A stretch of DNA of 64,000 nt from Hypericum androsaemum. Its lineage: Eukaryota; Streptophyta; Magnoliopsida; Malpighiales; Hypericaceae. The DNA is taken from contig OZ023199.1 of NCBI GenBank assembly GCA_963995505.1, positions 6,753,906 to 6,817,905 of the forward strand. Direction: 5' to 3'. Made by a program: the position numbers and the translations under genes. Under the pieces are notes generated by a model. That model was not told the DNA's origin. It made no database searches and was given only the letters and a program-made list of their open reading frames with translations. This document shows positions 33,130-44,105 of the stretch, one piece after another. Each line of letters begins with the position of its first letter. Positions within the stretch are counted from its first letter, which is position 1.

Positions 33130-34651
33130 TCAAGGAAAAGGCGCATGGCGCTTCATCTCAGTAGGTTCGACATCAATGGCCAACCCTTTCCCATGCTGCT
33201 TCCAGTAGTCTGCTTGCGGGTTGATCCATTCCGGCTCAGGAAGCTCCATCCGGGATCTCTTAATCGCGTCCGACGATTTGTTGTACTTGACATCCCTTTT
33301 GTGAAGGAGCTCCGGCTTCACCATCCCCATATTCACTGCTTGTGGAGACATCATCAGTGCCGGTGGCCCCATCGGCAGCTTGTCGCCTGTTATGTTTTTC
33401 AACCAACAAGTACATGTACATCAGTTTGAGTTCATGAAGAAAAATTAGTCAACGAAGCATAGCGTTGACGAAGTACCTTTGTCAACTTGCCATAAGTCCG
33501 ACTCAAGTTCTCGAGCTCAGGTTTCAGAATGGCTTCCGGGACTCGGGGATTGACCCAGAGGCCTGATTTGATCTGGGTCAGGACCAAAACTTCAATCACC
33601 AACTATAGCGACTAACCAATAGTCGCTGCTAAACAGCAAGACAAATTTTTTTTAATAGATTGGGGTGGAGAAAAATAACCTCGTATGCATGGGAGTGCCA
33701 TAACTTCTGCTCTTCAGGGGGCAAGCCTTCAAAGATCCGATCCGACACTATGTACTCCACCCCTACAAGGTACAAGGTATGCATAAATATTTAAAATGCA
33801 TCTACTTTCTTTGTTGCACGAAATATCCACTGGCATCTCTCTTTTTTCTTCTATAACCTTTTAAATTGCAATTAGTCCACAATTGAGAAGAACCGAATAT
33901 AGACTCTATAAAAGATGATCTAGCAACTAACGTAGTACGCTCGATGCAAAGTCGAAATTAGACATAACAGTTTTATGTGACAATATACTATTAAATCCCA
34001 GATAACTCCTCTTGCAATTGATGGTAACCACTTGTACTACCCCAAAATTCCCCGAACCCAACATATCCAATTATACTTGTTCCTAGCAAAACAACTGACC
34101 ATATTTCTTCTAATTTAACCCAAAAACTCATATGGTGTCTATCACTATGGTGTGTGTATCTCTTCTTGCTGGACTATTTTGGTGTAATGCAAAACTTTAC
34201 TCATAAAAAATAACAATTTCTTAGTAAGTCAAATAGTCCATTTTTTTGGTCTAAAGGCAGTTCCACGCTTATAAAGAAGCGGAAATGGTGCGAGGAAAAC
34301 AATGGACACGAGAAAAAAGAAGCGACTAACTAATGAATTACCAATGAGACGGCCGCCGGACGATTCATCGGTGTCATAAACAGCGCACTGGAGGAAATCC
34401 TGGTTGATCCTGGTGACGAAGTGGTGGGTCTCAATCTGTCGGGTCATGTCATGGCTGTAGAGCGCAAAGGTGCAAACGTGCTGGCCCATCTGCTTGATCG
34501 GCTTCAGAGACTGCATCATCTGCGCGCCCTTGTCCAGCATGTGCTGCTCCACGGACATCGGCTTCCCGGGCGGGATCGGCTGGTCGCCCCGGCCGGCCCC
34601 GCCCTCGTACGGCGAGGTCGCACCCGCAGCCGCTCCATCGATGGACGCCAT
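33130..34651 (-). CDS. Oil-body-associated protein (OBAP, DUF1264), four exons
   Basis: OBAP proteins sit on seed oil bodies and affect their size and stability. The exons are 34342-34651, 33680-33762, about 33470-33572 and 33130-33386. Family blocks in order are [88 protein letters not shown] and the C-terminus [11 protein letters not shown]. The first two introns have good GT-AG sites. The third is odd. The usual TYGK-FWCTWQTDR-GDKLP stretch is missing its middle. The GT right after TYGKLTK gives a frameshift, while a weaker GT at 33468-33469 keeps frame and yields 250 residues. The start at MASIDGA follows the family; an upstream in-frame Met at 34741 is less likely. Confidence 0.85.
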
Positions 34652-34741
34652 TGGAATGATGAGGCGGTAACAGGATGGTTTTGGTTTTTGGTGGGTTTTT
34701 AATTGAGGAAGCGAGGGGATGAGATGTTCGAGAAGTGACAA

Positions 34742-35895
34742 TATTTTTATAAGTATTTAAAATTATTGTATTTATAATAGTTCGAACTTGATCTAACTGC
34801 GAGGAGAAAGGGATGGTTTTAAGGAGGTGAAAGCACGTAGGCTTGCATGGGGAATTGGGGTGGCCAACGGAAGACAGGTGGGTTTAGGATGCCACTTGGA
34901 TTCGGTGGGGGAGCCTTACATTGACACTTGGAGTTTTGATTAAATAGTTCATCGATAGTTGGATTGGAGTATAACAATTTAAAGTCTAGAAAGCAGTAGT
35001 ACTGTACAAGCATTAGCAATCCATATCAAATTCAAGTACAAGAATCGAATTTGAGAATGACCAATAATAAAATTCTAACGAGTTAACTCAAATTGATTTT
35101 GACAAATCTCAACTGAGTTTTCATCCGCAACAATTTTGTTTCATTTTTCTCTCTTTATTTTTTCTATCAAAATAATCTGGTATATACACTTTTTTGTTAT
35201 ATCTTTTCTTAGTTCTTTTCACAAAATAAAAGATTTTGTAATAAAAAAGTGTTAAATATTAATTTAAAAAATATTCACTCAAAAAAGTAGTATCTAATTT
35301 ATAATTGACACACAGTACAATGAAACCGACACTTACAATCTCATCTTCAAAATCACAACCGCTCAGCTTTGGCCTTATTCACACCGGTCAACAAGAAAAT
35401 TCATAGAATTGTGACTCAAGAATTTGCTCAGAAATACATTACGGACGTATGATCATTACACGTCAAACGGATTCTATTCTATTTTTTAGGGAAAACATTT
35501 TTTTAAGGTAAATATTACACATAGTTATAATGTCAAAAATTGAACTCTTCATTTTCTTGAAGTTAAACAACGCCTATGTCATTAGCCAAATGCCTGTTAG
35601 CTTAGAGAAAAAAATTGAAATCAAAATACTCAATAACATAATGATACATTTATATAAAAAGGCTACTCTGAGGAGTACAAAGCAACAGAACCGTAGACAA
35701 TCAAGTGATATCCAATTTACCAAATAATTTGATCTATAGATAACATCGTCGTACTAAAAGCCATAATGCTCAAAAGCAGAAGCGTTGGCCATCTGTTTTC
35801 ATTTGCGAGTAACGTGACAAGTTTAAAACCTTTCCTGTGCATATACAATAAACTTGGCAAATAAATCACACAACATTTAGACCCATCTCGTCTCT
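34742..35895. other. Intergenic region, nothing recognised
   Basis: AT-rich sequence between the OBAP start and the NPF stop. I found no paired terminal repeats and no domain-bearing frame. Part must hold the OBAP promoter and the NPF 3' UTR. Confidence 0.4.
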
Positions 35896-38122
35896 TCAAA
35901 CATTAGATGGCCTAACAATGCGCTGAGGCCGGTACTTGTACCTCTTAGCAGCAACCAAGTACACGAAGAAGTTGACCAAGCTCATCAAGGACAGAAGCCA
36001 GTAGAACAGGTTCAAGTGATTCCTGTTGATGTTGTTTCCAGCCAACCACCCTCCACTGTTGGTGTTGTGCTTGGTCGCCGCGTTGACTATCTTAACCAAG
36101 ATGGTGCTGAAGTAGTAGCTGTTGAGAATTCTACGTTGGTTAGTGCAAGAATTGAAGACAAGTTTATAAGTGTGGAAAATTCGTTAATCCATCGCCTTAA
36201 GATTTTGGGTTAGATACGAAGATTCTAACATGGTATTATGGTGGGTTGATCCCGTTCACATTGTTGTGTTCGCACGACTTCTCTTGCATGTTAGTAAAGT
36301 CAAAACTCATACAATCTTCGACCCGATGAGTTTTGTTTTGGAAGATATGTTGAGAATTTCATATCGCTTAGTGTAAGAATGGAAGACAAATTTATAAGTG
36401 TAAAAAATCCAATTACCCGAGCGCCATGGAGCTCCAGAGGAAGCAGGTCGACATTGATTTGATCTCTTTAGGTGCCTCGGAGTAGAAGAATTCGAGGAGT
36501 CCGACGTAAGTGAACATGTCTGCAATCCCGAATATGAAGTACTGGATGGACAGCCAGAATGGACTAATGGGTAGTTGTTGGAACCCGGGGATCGCGTCCA
36601 GCATGTTGTTGTCCCTCGCCACGCGCTTCCGCTTCGCCTCTACGATGGCTGCCACTGCCATTGACATGCAGGAGAGGACGAGTCCCACCCCGACGCGCTG
36701 GAGGTGTGTTATTCCTGTCGGGATGCCTGTGATCTTGCGCATGAACGGTACGATGAGGCGGTCGTAGACCGGGATCAGGATGATCATGAAGAACACCGGG
36801 ATGATCGGCAGGGAGGCTGGTGGGAACTCGAAGGATTTTGTGATCTGGGTCTTCATTGTGTAGCCTTGTTCGACTGAGAATGTTTGGAGCTGAGCTAGAC
36901 AAAGGGTCATGATAATGGTGCAGCAGAATATCGGGACCATGGCTAACACGATCTTCGCGTTCTCTACTTGAGTTACCCTGCATAGCTTCCACGGGCTCGG
37001 GTTCGGGTTCTCCGGTGTTTCCTCAGTTGTCCTTACAGCAGCTCTGTCGAGGAACCTGAGAGTGTCTCTATGTGGTAAGAATTCGGTGTCCGTATCAACG
37101 TCCTTCTCGTTGATCTCGTATAGCTCGGATGAGTCATCGGGAAGTTGAAGTCCTCTGTTTCGGATTGATGCAACACAAACCTGAACGATCTGTATGAATG
37201 CACTAGTCCCTTCAACCACCTGATACCTATACCTAGGCAAGCCGGCTAAACAGACGATCACGCCTACGAGCATGGCGATCGCGCTTACTCCGAAGCCCCA
37301 GTCCCATCCTTTGTTGTTTTCAATCCACACGAAAAGGGTCAAGCTGACTGCACCTCCAAGGCATAGTGCCAGCAACAGGAAATTGAAGAAGCTTGACATT
37401 TGTCTAGCCTCTTTAGGATCTTTCTCATTGAATTGATCAGCACCATGGGTGGGGACTCCTGCTTTCACTCCTCCGACTCCGGCCGCGAGTATGTACAAAC
37501 CAGCAAAGAGTAGCACAGCATTGCCTCCTCCAACTTTCTCGCATTGAGCAGTCGGATCAAACAAGTCACAAGGTGTCGGCTTGAGCTTAGGAGAGTGAGC
37601 TTGCACAGCAAGCAGAACCAGTCCCGTGAACTCGAGCAACCCGGAGATTATAGCAGTATTGAACCTGCCGATGTACATGTCAGCTAGTACCGCGGCCACA
37701 ATGGAGAGGATGTAGCTAGTCCCCATGTAGTTGGTTAGCTGATTAGCAGAATCAGCAAGGCCAATGTGCATCACTCCAGTGAAGTAGGTCACCAAGTTCA
37801 CAGCCGGTGCGAGCGTCGCCATATTTTCGAAGCTGAACATGGCTGCAAGAGAGACCAATCGATAGAAATCATCGTTAGTGCGAATCAGCGATGAACATTC
37901 ACTGCAGAAGAAACCAATACAAGGTGGGAGTACATGCCTAGAATAGGCAGAGAGTACTTGAACCCTCCATACTTGTTCTTTACTGCTTGTCTTCCCTTCC
38001 AGTCCACCTTCCCCTCGACGAGTTCAGTCGTCTCCTGCAAGTAAAAATTGACGCTCGTCAGCGAAGCAGCCGGAAGGCACAAAGTTTTAGTTAAGCCAAG
38101 CTTGGAAAGAATGAAGTACCAT
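35896..38122 (-). CDS. NRT1/PTR family (NPF4-type) transporter, four exons
   Basis: NPF proteins are proton-coupled plasma-membrane carriers of nitrate, peptides or hormones. Members of subfamily 4 move nitrate or abscisic acid. The exons are 38120-38122 (only ATG), 37938-38034, 36417-37842 and 35896-36118, totalling 582 residues, normal for the family. Visible family blocks are [55 protein letters not shown], the central loop, and [20 protein letters not shown]. About twelve hydrophobic segments surround a long hydrophilic loop near residues 240-330. The ExxE[K/R] motif of many NPFs is absent from TM1 (FSFENMATL). The second intron must start with GC (AG/GCATGT) to keep frame. Subfamily assignment is by resemblance and the substrate is unknown. 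A TA-run at 38210-38226 may serve as the TATA region. Confidence 0.88.
36119..36416 (-). repeat. NPF intron 3 made largely of repeat sequence
   Basis: The intron has two direct copies of a segment of about 62 bp at its ends (36121-36183 and 36349-36410; both contain GTTGAGAATT and TTTATAAGTGT). A third relative of the inner sequence lies outside the gene at 38862-38960 (opposite strand). Splice sites are canonical (GG/GTAATT and CAACAG/C). Confidence 0.7.
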
Positions 38123-38209
38123 AGCTAATGTCAATAGCAAGTATTTTGATGTTCCAGCTCAAGAGTAGCAACACAACCAATATGGTGAAAGATATGAAAT
38201 AGGGAGGCT

Positions 38210-38226
38210 TATATATATATATATAC
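38210..38226 (-). promoter_or_regulatory. TATA-like (TA)n run upstream of NPF gene
   Basis: TATATATATATATATAAGCC reads toward the ATG about 90-100 bp away on the minus strand. It may act as the core promoter, though a simple TA repeat is also possible. Confidence 0.35.
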
Positions 38227-38861
38227 ATACAAAGTTGGTGGAATATGTCCAACACAAAGGACTGCTTAAAAATTCATGAACATGTCGAAATCGAACGGTT
38301 TTCGTCGGCCCCAATCAATCCGAAGCGGCTGCAGCTCAAGGACTGCTTCATTCGCCTTTTCGATGCAGGCTTACGACTGAGGGGTCACTCTCTTGCATGT
38401 GCATCTAGTGCTTGTAGCTAACATGAATGCTAAACAGAGAAGACATCCTGCTTCCATCACGCAAGCACGTTTCGAACGCGAAACAACGTTAATCGTCTAC
38501 AATATGTCCAACAGTAAGGGAACAAAAAGGTTACTGCAATGTGCTCAGCGAGAGAAACAACGAGAAGGGTTCAGACAAACCATGACAAGGACTTTCACAG
38601 TGTTGAGACTAATTATTGAGATTTCCTGTATCTGGATTGATTTGGTCCAATGGTGAGTGATGATAATAAACAACATTCTGTTGCTGTCAAATAAGTATCT
38701 TCCTGCCGCCTACTGCAAAAGATATCGTTCGCTGCCATAGATAAGACGCTGGTCGTTGTCGCCTCAGTAATTTTACGATAGTCACAATATACGAAAGAAT
38801 CTGGATCCTGGTTGAAGGAATCTTGTAATGCAATACATGCCAAGCATCAGATTGATGTGCC

Positions 38862-38960
38862 ATTTGTTAAAATCTCCATATCGAACTCAAAACCTCAAGG
38901 CAATGGGTTGGTGAATTTTCCACACTTATAAACTTGCCCTCCACTCGTGTTTTAACCGAT
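38862..38960 (-). repeat. Dispersed repeat related to NPF intron 3
   Basis: The minus strand contains TTTATAAGTGTGGAAAATTC, CAACCCATTGCCTTGAGG and GAGATTTTAACA, matching in order the intron segment at 36164-36231. It lies in the NPF/MACPF intergenic space. Confidence 0.6.
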
Positions 38961-39371
38961 GTGGGATTCTTAGCACCATTCTTCCAATTTGCATTTGATT
39001 TAGCCGTCCAGCAAATGCAGACAAGCTGCAAAGATATAAACTTCTGGTTCAATTTTAACAGATACCATGTCGCATCTTGGACAACCAAGATCATCTTCAT
39101 CCTCTTCACATCAAAACATAAACTTACAAAGAGGTTCGTAGCTTATTAATCCGTGCGGAGGCGAGAGTTCGCATGCCGAACCGTTGCTCGAGATGATGCA
39201 GGTCATGAAATGGATCAATGGAATAAGCTGATATATTTCCAATAACTTGTATTTGGTCTTACAAAATCCAAATCCATACAGATGAACAAAAGAAATGTGA
39301 CGCCTGTGCAAAGAATGATTGGACTATGCTTACATGTGGAAAGCTAAGCTCAAAAAAGAGATTACAAGTCG

Positions 39372-42300
39372 TTAATAGTTTAACAAGGAGTACTTCGCAC
39401 GTAAGACGATCTTTCCCTTGGCGACCCCAAGCTTGGCTCCGGTAACCAGCCAATGGCCTGGGAGATCTTTTGGCCCCTTGGATATTTCGCTCGTGTCGAC
39501 GATTTTAGCCAACTTGCCATCTTCCTTCCTGTCGTTTGGATTTGAGATTGATGATGATGCTCCGTTGGATTGCTGGCTCGGAGAATTGAGTGGGCTATGG
39601 TCCCACACTGATCGCCGTATCGTGCAGCCTGGGACTTTAGAGAAGAGAAGTTTGAGGTGTAACACATTCTTAGAACCGAAATCCCAAACACCAAGCTGAG
39701 CTCCAGTGACAATGTGGACACCGGAGAGGTCTCCGATTGAAGTATCCGTGTACTCTATTGGTGAAGTGCTGACATGAGAGAAATTCTTCCACTTTATAGG
39801 CTCAAACCAACGGCTGTCTTGCTCCTCGGGTCCTTGCCACTTGGGTGCACCTATGGCCATATGAGCATCCCAATGTGGCTGAAGGATTTTCGGAAGAGAT
39901 ACTAGATGCTGTATATGTATTTCAAGTCTGTTTTGCTTGACACCCTCAAGTCTAAGCCTAAGACCCGTGACTGGCTTCCGACCCACCGTTACCTGCAAGG
40001 AGTTGCTTTCTTCAGACTTCACTTTCCACACTGTATTCTGTTAACAGAGGTCGCAACGGTAGATGGCTCGAGAATTACCTGATCGGGACTGATGTAGAGC
40101 TTGGGACCCATCAAGCTGAACTGAAGGGATTGACAAACAGGCTCCTTTCTCTGAAGGTTTTTCTGCTCCGGAGCCCATACTTGAGAAATTTGAAAATCTA
40201 AGAAGTACTGCAAGTCCTCTATAGGTGGCTTGTCTAGTACAGACAAGGATATTCGAATCAGTACTCTGACCTACTGCAATAAAAGCAGTTGAAAATAAGC
40301 AGGAACTATAAATTCAAGCTCAGCCTATCCGTCTCGTGTGTCAAAACAGATCGAGGGCAGCATTAAACAATGCAAAATTACAATAATGACCATAGGATTA
40401 TATTCATCTGCGATGACGAAATAAGCATTTTCGATTTTGACCATACTTTCAATTAATCAAAGGAATCAGTAGTAATTTCAGCAGAGGCTTACACTCCAAG
40501 TATAGATCAATTGCTCGAGTCAAATTCTTTATGCCAGGCACTCCTTCCAGCCGAGAAGCGATGGGTGTAAATGTCATATTAATTACATCAGGTGCCCGTT
40601 GTACAGTCTCAGCCCATTTTGCATGACTCTGCTCTACATCATCTCCTCCTCGTCTTCTGAAAATAACTGTTACATCCTACAACACAATGATTTGAATCAA
40701 TCGTTCCACTATATTTACAGAGCAGAACGTAATCATGTCATGAAAATCTTCCAGGAGAATGATATACATTGATATTATCCGGAAAGAGGAAAAATATGAC
40801 TGTTTTCAATGCAATAACTGCATCCACAAAACATCCAAAGAAGATGTATTTTGGGAAACACCTTAATGCCCGCCCATAAGGCACGAAGTGTAATTGAGCA
40901 GATTCATGGACGTCCCTACGAAGAGAATCTTATGGTACTTAAGTTTATGCCCTATCAAGCAACTTATCCTATTTTGAAATTAGTTTCTTCTGCAGAAATA
41001 AATGCTAGTCAGAATCGAGGTTTTAATGAGGTCAGTTGATCATTAGCATAAAGAGCTGCAATTACCAATGAACTAGTCCAGCTTTAATCACATTTCAAAA
41101 GTACCAACCTTATCCTTGTATCTTAAGGAGCTTGAACTGGACTGACTTTTGGAGTCAGGAAATCTCTGGTCCGCTATGTCCGTTACGTAATCCTCAATGT
41201 CTTGTGCAGATAAAGTAGACGACTGGTGTTGCCTGATATAAGCCACATCTCTCCCACCAATAGTTGTAGATGTGACTATATGGGTTCCATAACTTTCAAT
41301 GAAGCTGAAATTTAAGCAGGAAGCAGCACCAATCAGTAGATCGGAGAGCTAACCTTGCTAAGTTTTCGATTACCAACAAGAAGTACATAGCCGTTCTAGA
41401 TGTAACTTTAGACAATTAAGTTGGGAATCATGAAATGGAAGCAACTAACTACCTTGCTAAGGAAGCCGGATCCCAGGAGTAAGGAACAGAGCGTCTGACT
41501 TCTTCATGCAAAACCAAATTCACTTTTGCTAAATGCACCCGGTACAATGGGATAAAATTGCCAACCATTGCAAGGGACTTTGTTGCAGCAGCATCAACTT
41601 GCCACGTACCAGTGAAATTGAACATGCTATTGAAGCTTCCAAGAGGAATAATATTTCCAAATATTCCAGATTTTTCATTGAACTGTTGCGCCATCTAGAC
41701 ATGCAAGACATTTCCCATTAAGTACTACATTTTTGGCAAATATGATAGCAACTATAAAAGCATAATCTAAAGCACATTTGTTGCCAGGCATGGGAGGCTT
41801 AGTTTCTGCACTATACTAGTTACGAGACTGACTTCGACAAACATGTAAAAGCTGACAAGATCGTTCTCGCCAGAGACTTCTAGCCTGGACTATATCGCTC
41901 AGGATATGTTATAACTAGGAGCCATAAACAGCTTTCTCTTCCAAAATTAAAATTGACAAGGACTTCCACAACATACTAATACTTTGTGAAGCAGTAATCT
42001 TCCTGCATACCTACACATAGATATCTAGTTAAGTAATATATTATTAACCAACAACTTATTGAAATTGGTAATGTGCGCAATAGATACTTAGAAACTTGTA
42101 CCGAAACACTTCCTTTTGCAAAAGGCAACACATCATGTATACACCAAAAGCATTCTCAAAAGAACGAGCCATCGGCCTGTTCTGATCATACCTAAATGAA
42201 TGTGTATCGTCCGAATACTAATCGACGCTATCAGGCAACAAGACTTTCCTTCACGGACAACAAACAATCGCTAACATCATCCTAAACATATTGCCCAAAC

Positions 42301-42779
42301 AATCAGTAGCAGCTCAACCTCTGCAGTTTTTTCTGGTATGCAATTTCAAACAAGCAACAAAACACAGCAAGACCAAGCCTTCGCCAACAAAACCCTAACA
42401 CAGAAACACCTAATAGCCACAATCCGCAACCAAAACCCCGAAAAGCAATCGAAACCAACCCGTGCACAGAATCACAAATCTCAAAAGACTTCAACTTTCA
42501 GACTTCATTCACCTCATGGAAGCTACAAATAGGGACCCTCTCTATGCTCCTCCTGGCTGTAGAGCACTCCACATCAACTGGGACACCAGGAACCACGAGG
42601 AGCCCATCAGGGAGGGCAAGATCCTTGACATGGTCCTCGTCGAGGTGGACGAGCCTGGACCCAGGTGCTCCCTTACAGTACAACAGCCTTATGTCCGAAG
42701 TCACATCAAACCCACGACCCAGAGCCTGGATTGCGTTGACTAGTGTCGTGGTCAAAGCATCTGGGGAGCTCAGGCTCAT
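39372..42779 (-). CDS. MACPF-domain protein, CAD1/NSL1 type, six exons
   Basis: Plant MACPF proteins of this type (CAD1, NSL1) restrain salicylic-acid-dependent cell death. The domain is that of pore-forming perforins, but the biochemical role in plants is unclear. The exons are 42513-42779, 41453-41694, 41109-41304, 40493-40676, 40079-40233 and 39372-39992. All have GT-AG sites and consistent phases, giving 554 residues, slightly short of the 560-620 usual. The signature region reads [14 protein letters not shown] in exon 3. Other family blocks are [75 protein letters not shown] and the end [20 protein letters not shown]. The region between FPDSKS and DVTVIF is shortened compared with CAD1. 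A start 18 bp upstream (MGWWRK) is possible. No signal peptide is seen. Confidence 0.9.
40851..41039 (+). pseudogene. rpl22: Plastid rpl22-like fragment inside MACPF intron 3
   Basis: The plus-strand frame contains [39 protein letters not shown] and [15 protein letters not shown]. This is the central part of ribosomal protein L22 of plastids, with typical spacing (HKARRVIDQIRGRSYEE, MPYRACYPI). It is antisense to the host gene and lies wholly in the intron between exons 4 and 3. The flanks are not rpl22, the fragment ends at a stop after FNEVS, and no transit peptide precedes it. It is therefore best read as an old nuclear insertion of plastid DNA, or a scrap of a nuclear rpl22 copy, rather than a gene. 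Confidence 0.75.
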
Positions 42780-42934
42780 CTTCCTCCACCAACCCACTTA
42801 CTCTCTTCCTCTTCTCATAAACTTGAACACCAAAAGACTTCCACTTTCGATGGTTTCCTTTGGTGGGTTGGTGTTAAAGGAAGCAGGCAGCTTGGACTTT
42901 TTTTCAGAGCAGGCAGCTTGGACTTTGGTAGTAG

Positions 42935-43415
42935 CAAGGTTTTCAAATACGATTCACAGAGCGACCCGCTCTGGCTTGGCTTCTGAGTCGTGGTCCGACC
43001 GGTTGGACTGTTAGTAGGCTCAATACTTTTTATATTACAAAAATATATTTTTATTAAAATTTTAATTATCTTTACCCCATTACCCCAACCAAAATATCTG
43101 ACCAACTCTGATTTTTTGGTTCAACTTTATGAAAATATTCTTAAAAAAAAATATCCGACCAACTATGATTTTTCTCTTTTTATTAGGGTTTGGTTAATTT
43201 TTTTTTCTATTTTCTTGGTCAAAGTATCTGACCAATCTTGATTCTTTGGTTCAACCTTACGAACTGAAAAATACGGGGTTAAAAATTAGGTCAAATCATC
43301 CGGTCCGACCATTTTTGGCGGTTGGTAAGGTTGGCAGTTTTTTGGCTAAACCCAGTATGCTCTCTTGACCGAATCACGGTCCGACTACCAGTCGGACTGT
43401 GTATTTAAAAACCCT
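42935..43415. mobile_element. hAT-like MITE remnant related to family H2
   Basis: The ends read CAAGGTTTTCAAATAC and, on the other arm, CAGGGTTTTTAAATAC. The interior contains GGTCCGACCGG words like the H2 elements. The flanking 8 bp do not match well, so the borders are tentative. Confidence 0.5.
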
Positions 43416-44096
43416 GCTAATAAGCATTGTTTTTAAAAAATCTGGAGAGTGACCTGGAATTTCTCCCGTTCTCCAAGTCGATCGGTTCAGTCAGCATTGT
43501 TTTAAAAAAAATCGGAGGGCGACCCAGGATTTCTCCCGATCTCTGGGTCGACCGGTCGACCCAGAGTTTTAAATACTATATAATGATAGATTTTTTGGAA
43601 AATGATATATAATAATAGTTAGTGATAGGAAAAAAAAATAAATATATACACCACTTTCTTTATTTTTAAAGAGAAATATCACCACTTTCTTACTCCAAAC
43701 GGCACCAAATGCACCACTTCTCAAGCAAATCCCACTTTCCCTGTTTCCCATGTCAATTCCAATTTCTTAAGTCACTTTTGCCTTTTTCTTCTCTCTCCCA
43801 AGTCAATCCCCCAAACGAGATTAGGAGGTTTTTGTGATTTTTGGTGCAAAATTTCCTTGGTAATTATTCTTGTTTTTTCAAAAAATTTTGCCAACCTAAC
43901 GAACCAGATTTTTGCAGGTCAATTTTTTGGTTCGACCGAAAAAAGTTCAGTTCGTTAGATTAGCATTTTTACCTATATTTTTTAGACGGTAAATTTTTTG
44001 ATTCGTGATCGAAACAGCCGAACCGTTGATCGGATTGCGTCTTTAAAAACAGTGGTAATAAGCCTATTTTTGAAATGATTATGTGAAATTATATTA
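43416..44096. other. Degenerate repeat cluster, no gene
   Basis: Two tandem relatives of about 70 bp begin GCATTGTTTTTAAAAAA and AGCATTGTTTTAAAAAA and share TTTCTCCCGWTCTC and GGTCGACCGG-like words (43424-43565). Further H2-like debris ends near 44052 (TTTAAAAACAGTGG). No domain-bearing frame is present. Confidence 0.45.
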
Positions 44097-44105
44097 TATA
44101 TTTAA

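Noticed and set aside
34421..34702. Plus-strand frames of 93 and 66 codons opposite OBAP exon 1
   Set aside because: They are complementary to a well-supported exon on the minus strand.
42544..43014. Plus-strand frame of 156 codons opposite MACPF exon 1
   Set aside because: The exon on the minus strand has family identity. The plus frame has none and runs into repeat sequence.
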